Shown: positions 25,774-34,597 of the stretch, piece by piece
Numbering within the stretch: position 1 is the first letter of the stretch
Layout of the letters: each line of letters begins with the position of its first letter
From: Gottfriedia sp049568075
GTDB lineage: Bacteria; Bacillota; Bacilli; Bacillales; Bacillaceae_G
Assembly (NCBI GenBank): GCA_049568075.1
Contig: CP144911.1
Reading direction: 5' to 3' (one strand)
Length of the DNA: 64,000 bases
Position numbers and translations under genes: made by a program
The notes under the pieces: model-generated
What the model was told of the DNA's origin: nothing
The model's input: only the letters and a program-made list of their open reading frames with translations
Database searches by the model: none

Positions 25774-25834
25774 ACTTTGGTTGACCAAAGAAATAACCTA
25801 ATTCAACTAAAGCAATGCTTTTGTTGTATTAACT
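25774..25834 (+). repeat. Palindromic repeat, left arm (copy C)
   Basis: The perfect hairpin CTTTGGT-TG-ACCAAAG is followed by AATTCAACTAAAGCA/TGCTTTTGTTGTATT. It closes the first duplicated unit; similarity to the second copy ends inside this arm. Confidence 0.75.
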
Positions 25835-25886
25835 GGACATTTATATAAATGGTATCATTAGAAAAAACAACTAATGTGGTGAGATA

Positions 25887-26402
25887 ATGAACGACCGTAA
25901 ATTACTTATACAACAAAAATTTAAAGTTACTAAGCAAAAAAATCAGAGAAATGAATTACTGAATATACTACCTAAAGATCTAGCAACTGTAATAGAAAAA
26001 TGCGAATTTATCACTACTCCTGAATTGGAAAAGATACTTGATAAAGTTCATGAAAAATGGAACTATGATTTACATAAAGGGGATTTTATATTAAATTATA
26101 GTAATTTTAGAAAGGAATTTAGTTGGGAAAGAGAAGTAATTCAATATGTGCAGGGAATAGATATTGAAGAGCAATTGGTATATTTATTTATTGGTATAGA
26201 AGATAGTCCCATTTTTCTTATTAATGGAAAATGGGTAATAAAAAACTTCGATATTCTATGGACACTTATAGACAATGAAGACATATGGATTATTAGCCAA
26301 GATTACAGTTGCGGAGTACTTGTATCTCATTACGGAGGATATTTAGAACACGATCCAAACCCAAATGAAATTCTATATGCGATTACTAAATGGAAGAATT
26401 AA
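25887..26402 (+). CDS. Immunity-like cytosolic protein of unknown family
   Basis: A 171-residue soluble protein without signal or membrane segments. The N-terminal 60 residues are charged and helical; the rest is a beta-rich domain with QLVYLFIGIEDSPIFLINGK and the aromatic, acidic segment WTLIDNEDIWIISQDYSCG. Small acidic proteins of this style are often immunity proteins of polymorphic toxins, but I cannot assign a family. The start is ATG 25887 after GTGGTGAG. It stands alone between two palindromic repeats. Confidence 0.65.
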   Translation: MNDRKLLIQQKFKVTKQKNQRNELLNILPKDLATVIEKCEFITTPELEKILDKVHEKWNYDLHKGDFILNYSNFRKEFSWEREVIQYVQGIDIEEQLVYLFIGIEDSPIFLINGKWVIKNFDILWTLIDNEDIWIISQDYSCGVLVSHYGGYLEHDPNPNEILYAITKWKN

Positions 26403-26413
26403 TCATAAATCTT

Positions 26414-26494
26414 ATGTAACTAACGCATTGCGATACTTCATTAGAAGATCGCATTTTCTTATTCAACAAAATGGCAGTTTAGTTCAATAAGAAA
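26414..26494 (+). repeat. Palindromic repeat element, copy D
   Basis: The left arm GTAACTAACGCATTG is followed by the hairpin TGCGATACTTC/GAAGATCGCA, then the right arm TTATTCAACAAAATGGCAG with TTTAGTTCAATAA. It follows the immunity-like gene by 12 bp. Confidence 0.88.
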
Positions 26495-26569
26495 AATTGT
26501 ATTGGAGATTAAAGACATAGGAATTCGAATATTTTTTGATGAAATATATTAAATGAGGAGGATGGAAAA

Positions 26570-26740
26570 ATGAAAAAAACGGTTATTTTTTTAATAGCAT
26601 TAGTTGCTCTTGTTAGTTCAATACTCTTTACTTTTCTTGAAGGAAAAATAAACAATAATTATATCTCATTAATAAGTATAACTTTTGGATTAGGGGTAGC
26701 ATTAATTTTCAGATATGCTACTGCAAGACAAAAAAAATGA
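26570..26740 (+). CDS. Small two-helix membrane protein
   Basis: A 56-residue frame with a good ribosome binding site (GAGGAGGATGG) before ATG 26570. It has two hydrophobic segments, FLIALVALVSSILFTFL and YISLISITFGLGVALIF, and a basic tail RYATARQKK. It lies between palindromic repeats D and E, ending 10 bp before E. No family is recognised. Confidence 0.65.
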   Translation: MKKTVIFLIALVALVSSILFTFLEGKINNNYISLISITFGLGVALIFRYATARQKK

Positions 26741-26749
26741 AGCCTCACT

Positions 26750-26842
26750 ATGCAACTAAAGTAGTGCTTTAGTTGAACAACATGATCGGCTGTTTAGTCG
26801 ATTTTTTTATGCAACAAAATGGCAGTTTAGTTGAATTAGAAA
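26750..26842 (+). repeat. Palindromic repeat element, copy E
   Basis: The left arm CAACTAAAG/CTTTAGTTG is a clear palindrome, the central hairpin ATCGGCTGTTTAGTCGAT is followed by TTTTT, and the right arm contains ATGGCAGTTTAGTTGAAT. Confidence 0.88.
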
Positions 26843-26950
26843 ATTTAAATATAAAAGATATAGTCTAAACATTATTAAGAATATCTTAATAGAATTTATT
26901 GGTTAACATAAAAATTAAGTTTACTTTATATATGGTCAATAATTAAGATG

Positions 26951-27093
26951 TATAATTAATGGCTAATTTTATAACAATTTTTGAATTTAGAAGAATCCGT
27001 GAAAGCTAGTAAACCGAAAAATATAGCTAGCAGGCATGACTTCAAATTCATCTATATAAGTTCAAGATCGTAAATGTTCTTGAACTTTTTTGT
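26951..27093 (+). ncRNA. Possible small RNA or leader ending in a terminator
   Basis: A TATAAT box at 26951-26956 is followed about 50 bp later by GCTAG ... CTAGC pairing (near 27005-27032) and then by a strong terminator, AAGTTCAAGA/TCTTGAACTT with T run, at 27057-27093. No coding frame fits. It does not match a riboswitch class I know. The -35 is poor. The remaining 480 bp up to the next gene hold no supported gene. Confidence 0.4.
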
Positions 27094-27574
27094 GTTTATT
27101 TAGACATTGAAAAACAATTCTAGCTTAAGGAAATAGAAATGGAAGTAATAGATACTAGATTTTAAGATACTTTAGTATTTCCTATTTGTTTTCCTTTCTA
27201 CAGGAAAGCATTTAAGGGTAAAAGGGTTTAATTTAAATATTATCTAATTGAGCGTTCCAAATATCATTACGGATTACTTAACACGAATTGATTTCAATAA
27301 TAATTGATTAATATTAAATTAATGTGTAATTTACATAGCGCAAATATAATTGTCGTTGTGATACTTTTCACCATATCACTGAAAAAAGTGAAACCAAAAT
27401 TCTTAAGTGTAGTTGACTTCACTTGGAGAAAAAGTCTTAAGGAAAATTAAGGATCATTTTGAAAAAGGAGGAACAATATTTTATTGATATTTACCTAGTC
27501 TTCACAGTTTATTAATTGTTGTAATCTGTTTTACTACATGGAATTCATCTATTATTTTGAAAAGGAGATTTTTT

Positions 27575-30500
27575 ATGGTTAATTTCACGAGGCTTAATAA
27601 GTCATTACTTTCATTAATCCTGATAGTTGCATTCCTACTCAGCAACATTGTTGGCTATACACCGGTGCATGCAGCAAGCGATGCATATAGTCTGATAGAA
27701 GCAGAAAGCTTTGGCTCCAAGTCGGGTGCCTACCTTAAAGTCGAAAATTGCCCAGATGGTGGACAAAGTATAGGAGGTACTAATGACAATCAGTATTTAG
27801 CATATAAAAATATTGATTTTGGAAGCGATGCTAATGGTGCTACAAAATTTAGTGCAAGACTTTCAGTAAAGGGATCAAATGCAGGCGGTAATATTGAGAT
27901 CAGGCTTGACAGTCCGACAGGCCCTTTAGCGGGAACACTTACTGTCGCTGCTACAGCACCAGACAACTGGAATGTCTACCAGACTCAATCTACCGATATT
28001 GCCAATATCACGGGAACTCATGATGTATACCTTGTATTTAAGGTAGCGGCGGGAAAAACATATGTAGCCAACCTCAACTGGTTTCAGTTTTCAAAAACGT
28101 CGAACGTAGAGCCAATAGAACTGCCATTATCAAATAAGGATATGACGGTTACTGGTGATGGAGCAAAGATGCAAGGTGGTGCTAAAGCTTTTGATAAGCT
28201 GATTGACGGTATGATAAGTGAAAGTTCATTGGCGGAATTGAAATGGGGTCTCACTGGAAATGAAGGAATTTCACTGCCGTTACCCGTTGATTTTAACTTT
28301 ACTAAACCACAAGAACTAACTAAATTTATTGTTTATAATCGTCCGCAATATACGAATGGGAAAATTAAAAAACTAAGTGCCAAAGCCTATACTGAAGCAG
28401 GAAAGGAATATGATTTAGGCGCAAAAACTGTTCAATTTAACGATAAATCGGTAACATTTAATCTTGCGGAAGCTGCTATACCGTCTGGAACTAAATTTAC
28501 AAAGATAACGATCATCTTTGAGGAATCACATAGTGGACCTCTTTTGTTGTCTGTGGCTGAGGTTGAAGTTTTTGCAAAAATGAAGCCGAAGATTCTTACA
28601 AGCATTACAGCACCTGCAGTGATTAAAGATGTAATAAACGGGATAGCGCCTACAGCGGTGGCCCTTGGATTGCCAAGTAATGTAGCACTTGTGACCGATG
28701 GCGGAAATGTCGACGTACCTGTGACATGGAATATAGCTGATTCAGGTTACGATCCAGCTGTAAAGACCGAGCAGAATTTCACGATAACGGGAACATTAGA
28801 ACTGCCGGCAGGGATTGCAAATCCGAATAATGTAGCATTGTCAACAAGCATCAATGTTACGGTTCTTGCTTCGACTGACCCAGATAGAGATAACAGTTAT
28901 AAATTTAGCTTTATGACTATTTCTGATACACATTCAGTTGCGCAAGGTGATATCAACGATGTCAGACTTGATAACGCATTGAGTGACGCAGTTAGCAATA
29001 ATGTGCAATCTGTTAGCGTTGTTGGAGATCTTACTCAAAATGGTACAGATGCACAATATAATACATTGATGAAAACAATGAACAAATATCCTCAACTTGA
29101 TCGCAACTTGGTTTTAGGGAACCATGATGTAAGGTGGATGGGAGGATTTGAAACTGCTAAAAACAGATTTTTGACACATACTGATATGCCAGGTGTTTAT
29201 TATGATAAATGGATAAACGGATACCACTTCATCTATTTGGCAACGGAGACCGATGAAAAAGATAGCGCATATATTTCGGATACCCAGATGAAGTGGTTAA
29301 GCGATAGGCTGGCGGAGAACGCAAGTCTTGATAAACCGATATTTCTCTTCCTTCATCAGCCATTAGATAATACCGTATATGATGAATATCCTTCGGATCC
29401 TTATCAAAGTGATGAGATACAGGATCAAAAGTTAGAGGACATTATTGGAAAATATCCTCAAAGCGTATTCATAACTGGACATATACATTATCCTCTCACA
29501 TTACCGGGTTCTTTCTATAACAAACAGTACTTTACTATGATGAGAGATGGAGCTATTGCGGATAATGGTCAAGGGTTGATTTTAGATGTTTACGCTGATA
29601 GGGTGGTGATAAATGGAAGAGACTTCGCGAAAAAAAGTACGGTAACTACCTGGACCATCAATAATTATACGGGGGATGCAATTGCAGCAGATAAACAAGC
29701 GCCTACCGCACCAACTAATGTCTCAACGAAAGTGTTAACAGACAAGATGGCTATTCTATCATGGGATGCATCTGCAGATAATTTTAAGGGTAATGTAGGT
29801 GTTATAGGCTACGATGTTTATAAAGGCGATACACTGATTGGATCGACAACAGGGCGTACGAACTTTAAAGTGCCAGGACTGACCGCAAATACAGATTACA
29901 AATTTACCGTAAAAGCCAGGGATGCAGCAGGGAATGTATCAGAGACTAGCAGCCCATTAAAAGTTACCACTTTAGGCTACAATCCTGCTCCGGTAAATTT
30001 AACTCTGAACAAGACGGTTACATCCAATGGAAGTGTGGCCGGTTACGAACCGTCTAAGGTAGTAGATGGATCAGCTTTAAGTGGCAGTAAGTGGTCTTCA
30101 AATACTAACGTAGACAAATGGCTAATGGTTGATCTTGGACAAAATTATGACATATCTAGATGGGTAGTAAAACATGCGGGAGAAGGCGGAGATAGCTTAT
30201 CTCTGAATACTAAAAATTATAAGCTTCAAGGAAGTCTGGATGGAACTACTTGGACTGACCTTGATTCTGTAACAGGAAACGTTTCAAACGTCACTGACAG
30301 GTATATAACGAAATCCAACGTTAGGTATGTAAGGCTTTATATTACTACTCCGCAAAATTATAATGACACAGGAACTGCAAATATTTATGAATTTGAGGTC
30401 TATGGTCGAAGCGCCGATGTTCAACCGCCTGTTACAACAGCTACTACAGATGGCGTTACTGGTGACGATGCTTGGAATACACAGGATGTGCATGTGAAGT

Positions 30501-31168
30501 TCACTCCAGAGGATGATCCAACTGGAACTGGTGTTAATCGCATTGAGACAAGGGTAGACGGTGGCGATTGGACAAGCAAGACAGAATTGACGCTGACTGC
30601 TGAAGGTATGCACAGCGTTGAATATCGTGCTATAGATAACGCCGGCAATATGGAAGCAGTGAAACAACTTGCTATTGGCATCGATAAGACGGGGCCAGTA
30701 ATCGCGGTATCTGTACCGGGGGATGGAAGCATTTATGAAAATTCCGGGGATTTGACGCCTCAGTTTACATTGAACGATAACTTTTCGGGCGTCGACAACA
30801 GTAAGACGACGGTGACGCTCGATACGCATGCTTACAAAATCGGAACGGAGATTCCGCTTTATACCTTACCGCTTGGTCAGCATACCCTTGTTATATCCTC
30901 CAGTGACCTAGTCGGTAATCAGGAAAGCAAAACCGTTCACTTTCAGACAGTGGCAAGCATTGATTCCTTAAAGGCGTTGGTGACACGCTTTGCTGATGCG
31001 AAATGGATCGACAATGCCGGAATTGCCAATAGCCTGCAGGCCAAATTGGCAAACAACGAATTGAACAGCTTTGTGAATGAAGTGAAGGCGCAAAGCGAGA
31101 AACACATTTCAAGTGAAGCTGCAACTTATTTGCTGCGAGACGCTCAATATGTGTTCTCACAACAATAG
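27575..31168 (+). CDS. Secreted multidomain calcineurin-like metallophosphoesterase
   Basis: A 1197-residue exported protein. A signal peptide ends near VHAAS (residue 36). Domains in order: a CBM6-like module (AYSLIEAESFG onward); a discoidin-like region; an Ig-like domain (TAPAVIKDVINGIAP); a metallophosphoesterase at about 445-650 with SDTHS, VGDLTQNG, LGNHDVRW, FLHQPLD and GHIHYP; fibronectin type III near 705-790; F5/8 type C near 800-945; Ig-like near 950-1110; and a C-terminal FIMAH-like domain. ATG 27575 follows AAAAGGAGA. Base composition is visibly richer in G+C than neighbours and the domain set is common in Paenibacillus, which suggests transfer. The substrate is unknown. Confidence 0.88.
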   Translation: MVNFTRLNKSLLSLILIVAFLLSNIVGYTPVHAASDAYSLIEAESFGSKSGAYLKVENCPDGGQSIGGTNDNQYLAYKNIDFGSDANGATKFSARLSVKGSNAGGNIEIRLDSPTGPLAGTLTVAATAPDNWNVYQTQSTDIANITGTHDVYLVFKVAAGKTYVANLNWFQFSKTSNVEPIELPLSNKDMTVTGDGAKMQGGAKAFDKLIDGMISESSLAELKWGLTGNEGISLPLPVDFNFTKPQELTKFIVYNRPQYTNGKIKKLSAKAYTEAGKEYDLGAKTVQFNDKSVTFNLAEAAIPSGTKFTKITIIFEESHSGPLLLSVAEVEVFAKMKPKILTSITAPAVIKDVINGIAPTAVALGLPSNVALVTDGGNVDVPVTWNIADSGYDPAVKTEQNFTITGTLELPAGIANPNNVALSTSINVTVLASTDPDRDNSYKFSFMTISDTHSVAQGDINDVRLDNALSDAVSNNVQSVSVVGDLTQNGTDAQYNTLMKTMNKYPQLDRNLVLGNHDVRWMGGFETAKNRFLTHTDMPGVYYDKWINGYHFIYLATETDEKDSAYISDTQMKWLSDRLAENASLDKPIFLFLHQPLDNTVYDEYPSDPYQSDEIQDQKLEDIIGKYPQSVFITGHIHYPLTLPGSFYNKQYFTMMRDGAIADNGQGLILDVYADRVVINGRDFAKKSTVTTWTINNYTGDAIAADKQAPTAPTNVSTKVLTDKMAILSWDASADNFKGNVGVIGYDVYKGDTLIGSTTGRTNFKVPGLTANTDYKFTVKARDAAGNVSETSSPLKVTTLGYNPAPVNLTLNKTVTSNGSVAGYEPSKVVDGSALSGSKWSSNTNVDKWLMVDLGQNYDISRWVVKHAGEGGDSLSLNTKNYKLQGSLDGTTWTDLDSVTGNVSNVTDRYITKSNVRYVRLYITTPQNYNDTGTANIYEFEVYGRSADVQPPVTTATTDGVTGDDAWNTQDVHVKFTPEDDPTGTGVNRIETRVDGGDWTSKTELTLTAEGMHSVEYRAIDNAGNMEAVKQLAIGIDKTGPVIAVSVPGDGSIYENSGDLTPQFTLNDNFSGVDNSKTTVTLDTHAYKIGTEIPLYTLPLGQHTLVISSSDLVGNQESKTVHFQTVASIDSLKALVTRFADAKWIDNAGIANSLQAKLANNELNSFVNEVKAQSEKHISSEAATYLLRDAQYVFSQQ

Positions 31169-31227
31169 TGCATTTTTGGAAGGATAGAGGAATAACAGAG
31201 TGAGCTGCCGAAGCAACTCACGTTGTA

Positions 31228-31345
31228 AAACTAACTCATGAGTTAGTTGAAAAAGTATAATCATTTTATCGCCATTTTTAATCTAGCAAGAAATATATTC
31301 TACTTTTTTTGTTCAACAAAATGGCAGATTAGTTCAATAAGATAC
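31228..31345 (+). repeat. Palindromic repeat element, copy G
   Basis: The left arm is the perfect palindrome ACTAACTCATGAGTTAGT (31230-31247). The right arm at 31308-31343 has TTGTTCAACAAA, ATGGCAGATTAGTT and CAATAAG. A GTGAG ... CTCAC hairpin precedes it near 31200-31223. Confidence 0.85.
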
Positions 31346-31379
31346 TGTATTATTAAAATCATAAGAGGTGGTGGGAATT

Positions 31380-31715
31380 ATGGATATAAAAGAAAAATTA
31401 ATGATATTACTTAAAGAAACTGTTTGTGATTTAGTAAAAAAAGAAACTATTAAAATTAAATCCAAACTATCAGTAGAAATTACAATTGAAGACATCAAAA
31501 GAGAACTAAATCACTGGGGCTCACTAACAATTCCACCTGATGTGGCGTATGAGAATATTAGTTATTATGAATATAATGATGGGTCAGGATATGCATTGGA
31601 ATTTGAACTTTGGATAAATAATCAAGAAAGTGACTTAACATTGTCTTGTGAAGCTATAATCGACCAATCAGATAATATTTTATCGTTTTCAATCTTAGAT
31701 TTACATGCATTATAG
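31380..31715 (+). CDS. DUF7668-like small protein
   Basis: A 111-residue acidic soluble protein. The pattern IEDIKRELNHWGSLTIPPD followed by FELWINNQESDLTLSC and a final ILDLHAL resembles the DUF7668 family (recognised from memory, so tentative). ATG 31380 lies after AGAGGTGG; GTG codons at 31368 and 31371 overlap that site. It is a single gene between palindromic repeats G and H. Its function is unknown; an immunity-type role is conceivable. Confidence 0.65.
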   Translation: MDIKEKLMILLKETVCDLVKKETIKIKSKLSVEITIEDIKRELNHWGSLTIPPDVAYENISYYEYNDGSGYALEFELWINNQESDLTLSCEAIIDQSDNILSFSILDLHAL

Positions 31716-31723
31716 TTTATCGT

Positions 31724-31812
31724 TGTTCAACTAACGCATGCTTATGTTTAACAAGACGACTGCTTCGGCGGTCGTTTTTATTACACTAAATGGCAGATTA
31801 GTTGAACAAGAA
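31724..31812 (+). repeat. Palindromic repeat element, copy H
   Basis: Left arm TTCAACTAACGCATGC, central terminator-like hairpin CGACTGC-TTCG-GCGGTCG with TTTTT, and a right arm with ACACTAAATGGCAG and ATTAGTTGAACAAG. It starts 8 bp after the DUF7668-like gene. Confidence 0.9.
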
Positions 31813-31935
31813 ATAGCTAGGCAATTCGTTTAATTAACGAAAATCTAGTGCAGGTTATTTAAATTTAATGATAAAATGGGAATATTCTTACATTTATTAA
31901 TTCTATTATCCCTGAAACTTACGAGGTTTAGCAAA

Positions 31936-32835
31936 ATGAAAAAACTTATTAAAACTTTCAGTATCACTTTATCAAGCATAATAATTATTTTAGTTTTATT
32001 TGTCATTGGTGTGGGTGTTTTTATTCACAAAACTTTGGAGAAAAAAACTCATGAAAATATACCGTATATTCAATCGATTAGAATGTTTCTGACTGCGAAT
32101 TTTGAGGGTAAAACTGAAAAGGCATTAAAAGAAAATAGATTAAAAGAAAAATATCATAATATTACTATTTACTATCCAAATGATTTTTCAGAACTCATTC
32201 CAATAACGAAGGAAACGTTAGATTGGGCGATAAATAAAAACCAAAAAGTCTTTGGAACAGTAGGAGTAAAACCTGTTGATCTAATCGTATTTAAAGATAA
32301 AAAAGAGTTACAGGAGTTAAGTGGTCTTATTGATGTGTCAGGTTTTTATTCGGATTTTGACAAATTAATAGCAATAAAGTACGACGATATAGAATCGATT
32401 TTAGAAAGAAAGGAAACACCACTATATTTCTTTCAAAAGTCTATCTTACATGAGTACACTCATTATATATTTAGTCAAATGGTAGCAGGTTCAAAAGCTG
32501 GTGCTTCAGCTTACCCATTATGGTTTAATGAGGGGATAGCTGAATACATCGGAAATGATAAAACAATCGTAGAGCCTTCCAATTTCAAAGTAGTATCTTT
32601 TGATTCATTATATGATGGGGAACAGTGGCAAACAGCAAGATTTCAAGATGGCACAAATGTATATATGGAAAGTTACTTCGCTATAAAATATCTTGTAGAT
32701 AACTATGGAGAAGGAATTTTAAAAGAAATAATAAATTTAACTAACTCATCAGGGAAATTTGAGGAAAGTTTCGAAAAAACAACAGGAATCACTCTTTTTG
32801 ATTTGGAAGATAAATTTATGTCTTCCTACAAATGA
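31936..32835 (+). CDS. Membrane-anchored gluzincin (peptidase MA-like) metalloprotease
   Basis: A 299-residue protein with one N-terminal membrane segment (about residues 7-31, ITLSSIIIILVLFVIGVGVF) and an extracellular zinc peptidase domain. The zinc motif is ILHEYTHYIF (HExxH) and the third ligand is the Glu of WFNEGIAEYI, the gluzincin arrangement seen in MA-clan peptidases. The start is ATG 31936 after GAGG with 9 nt spacing; the longer frame to 31876 would put unlikely residues ahead of the membrane helix. It is a single gene between repeats H and I. The substrate is unknown. Confidence 0.82.
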   Translation: MKKLIKTFSITLSSIIIILVLFVIGVGVFIHKTLEKKTHENIPYIQSIRMFLTANFEGKTEKALKENRLKEKYHNITIYYPNDFSELIPITKETLDWAINKNQKVFGTVGVKPVDLIVFKDKKELQELSGLIDVSGFYSDFDKLIAIKYDDIESILERKETPLYFFQKSILHEYTHYIFSQMVAGSKAGASAYPLWFNEGIAEYIGNDKTIVEPSNFKVVSFDSLYDGEQWQTARFQDGTNVYMESYFAIKYLVDNYGEGILKEIINLTNSSGKFEESFEKTTGITLFDLEDKFMSSYK

Positions 32836-32848
32836 AAGATATGATTCC

Positions 32849-32933
32849 TTATTTAACTAACTCATGCGATTCTTCAATAACGAAGGATCGTTTTTCTTAT
32901 TCAAGTAAATGGCAGATTAGTTGAATAAGAATT
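32849..32933 (+). repeat. Palindromic repeat element, copy I
   Basis: Left arm TTTAACTAACTCATGC, hairpin CGATtCTTC/GAAGgATCG with TTTTT, and a right arm TTATTCAAGTAA/TTAGTTGAATAA around ATGGCAGA, the same right arm as copy B. Confidence 0.9.
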
Positions 32934-33012
32934 GCATTGTTTGTATCTAGAATGAATTTAATTTCAGTGATAAAATTAACATATAATGGAAATTATTTCA
33001 GAGGTGAATGTG

Positions 33013-33084
33013 ATGTTAAATGTTTTAAAGACCTTGATTTTGATTAATCGTAGTCAAACTACTACAAATAAACCCCAAATTTAA
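33013..33084 (+). CDS. Possible 23-residue peptide
   Basis: ATG 33013 follows AGAGGTGAATGTG, an acceptable ribosome binding site, and the frame stops at 33084. The product starts MLNVLKTLILINRS. It lies 12 bp before the next small gene and could be a leader peptide or chance. Confidence 0.25.
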   Translation: MLNVLKTLILINRSQTTTNKPQI

Positions 33085-33096
33085 AGGAGACTGTTC

Positions 33097-33246
33097 ATGA
33101 CAAAAGGAGATAAACAAAGGGAAATTCAATCAAAATATAGAAGAATTATGCGTGAAAAGAAAGAAGTACCTGAAAAAAAAGGAATTTTCTTTATCATCCT
33201 ACTGATGGTTTTACTTATTTGTAACTTACTATTCAAAGGTTTTTAA
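33097..33246 (+). CDS. Small single-helix membrane protein
   Basis: A 49-residue frame with AAAGGAGACTGTTC before ATG 33097. The N-terminal 29 residues are strongly charged and basic (QREIQSKYRRIMREKKE), followed by one hydrophobic helix GIFFIILLMVLLICNLLF. It lies between palindromic repeats I and J. No family is recognised. Confidence 0.65.
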   Translation: MTKGDKQREIQSKYRRIMREKKEVPEKKGIFFIILLMVLLICNLLFKGF

Positions 33247-33277
33247 AATTGTTATATCAAGTGTAAAATGTGAATGC

Positions 33278-33382
33278 TTATTAAACTAAAGCAGTGCTTT
33301 AGTTTAATAAGAAAAAGTAAAGATCACTGTGGTCTTTTTTCATTCTCTTATTCAACATAATGGCAGATTAGTTTAATAAGAA
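33278..33382 (+). repeat. Palindromic repeat element, copy J (most symmetrical)
   Basis: The left arm at 33278-33310 is a perfect 15-bp inverted repeat (TTATTAAACTAAAGC, loop AGT, complement). A hairpin AAAGATC ... GGTCTTTTTT follows, then the right arm TTATTCAACATAATGGCAG ATTAGTTTAATAA. Confidence 0.92.
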
Positions 33383-33454
33383 AAAAGGAATATAAATTTA
33401 AAAAGTTGAATTATTTTTAAAAAAACTTTTAAAATCTAGTTGGGAGTTATCTAA

Positions 33455-33859
33455 ATGATCAAGAATAAAATTTATAAAATAACATCATCTGAAATAAGTC
33501 AAATAAAAAAAGAAATGATACATGACCCTTCTTTATTTCTAGTTGAAATGGATGGAGAAAAAATCCATACCTGGGAGGAATATATCGTTCAAATTGAGAG
33601 GAAATTTGAATTTCCTACAACGTGTATTGATAGTATGGACAGATATCTAGATTGGATAAGGGATTTAGATTGGATTGAAAAAGATAGTTTTGTAATTGTA
33701 ATATACAACTACAATGATTTTTTTAGCTCTGAATTAGAGCTTAAGAACAAAATAATTAATGGATTTAAAGATACAATACTGCCTTTTTGGGAAGAAGAGG
33801 TGGAACGAGTTGTAGTTGAAGGTAAAGCTAAATCTTTTAAGGTTTATTTGGTTGAGTAA
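33455..33859 (+). CDS. Barstar-family protein (RNase inhibitor-like)
   Basis: A 134-residue acidic protein with the barstar pattern: VEMDGEKIHTWEEYIVQI, then FEFPTTCIDSMDRYLDWIRDL, then SFVIVIYNYNDFF. Barstars bind and inhibit barnase-type RNases and occur as immunity proteins of toxin systems. ATG 33455 follows TTGGGAG. No barnase or other toxin gene lies nearby, so it is an orphan here. It is a single gene between repeats J and K. Confidence 0.82.
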   Translation: MIKNKIYKITSSEISQIKKEMIHDPSLFLVEMDGEKIHTWEEYIVQIERKFEFPTTCIDSMDRYLDWIRDLDWIEKDSFVIVIYNYNDFFSSELELKNKIINGFKDTILPFWEEEVERVVVEGKAKSFKVYLVE

Positions 33860-33879
33860 GAAAAATTTCACTATTAGTT

Positions 33880-33968
33880 AAGCAACTAACGCATACGATA
33901 GTTCAAGATCCAGAGCATCCATTGGCTGCTCTTTATTTAGGTATTTGGCAGTTTAGTTAAATAAGAAT
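33880..33968 (+). repeat. Palindromic repeat element, copy K
   Basis: Left arm CAACTAACGCATACG, hairpin AGAGCA ... TGCTCT, and a degenerate right arm TATTTGGCAGTTTAGTT with AAATAAGAA. It is the left border of the second duplicated unit. Confidence 0.85.
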
Positions 33969-34115
33969 ATGGTCTTTTTTTATTGAAGCAAGCAATTAGC
34001 AGTATTGGTGAATAAAAAAGGTTTCTATCATTTACTGTGGAATATAATATTGAAAATGGAAATTAATACCATGAAGAAAACAAATAATTTGAAGGAATTA
34101 GATGGAGGTATGTAA

Positions 34116-34418
34116 GTGCATATTTTAATATATTTATTAGCAGCTTTGGTGATTTTTGCATTTGCTTATATGATTTGGAAAAAGAAAATGCTATTTTTAC
34201 TCATTGGTTTTAACGAAAAGTTGTTTTTGGGTGATAAAGAGAAGCTTGCCAAAAGAGTAGGAATAATCACTACAATTATTGGGCTTGGCACTTTTTTACT
34301 TCCCATCTTCACTTATATTTTTGGTCAAAATGCTATAAGTTTTTATGGGGTTTTTGTTTTATTATTTGTTACATTAGCAACCTTTTTTTATACTATTCCT
34401 TACTTCTATTTAAAATAA
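34116..34418 (+). CDS. Small three-helix membrane protein, copy 2 of a duplicated unit
   Basis: A 100-residue near-copy (94 of 100 identical) of the protein at 25361, with three hydrophobic segments and the charged loop FNEKLFLGDKEKLAKRVG. Here the start is GTG 34116 after GGAGGT, where the other copy has ATG. The duplication covers about 620 bp, from the right arm of one palindromic repeat to the left arm of the next. Two intact frames with mostly conservative changes suggest that both are or were functional. Confidence 0.8.
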   Translation: MHILIYLLAALVIFAFAYMIWKKKMLFLLIGFNEKLFLGDKEKLAKRVGIITTIIGLGTFLLPIFTYIFGQNAISFYGVFVLLFVTLATFFYTIPYFYLK

Positions 34419-34554
34419 TAAGAAAGACGCTCCAGTTACGTAGCATGATGGAATAAAGAGATTTTTACACTCTGAATCATTAAAATTGTAGAATCATCTT
34501 AATGAATTTTGGAGTGTGAAAACTGAATACTTTGGTTGACCAAAGAAATAACCT

Positions 34555-34582
34555 AATTCAACTAAAGCATGCGTGAGTTGTA
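34555..34582 (+). repeat. Palindromic repeat, left arm (copy L)
   Basis: TTCAACTAAAGCATGCGTGAGTTG, preceded by the CTTTGGTTGACCAAAG hairpin as in copy C. It closes the second duplicated unit. Confidence 0.75.
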
Positions 34583-34597
34583 CAAAAATGGAGTTGA

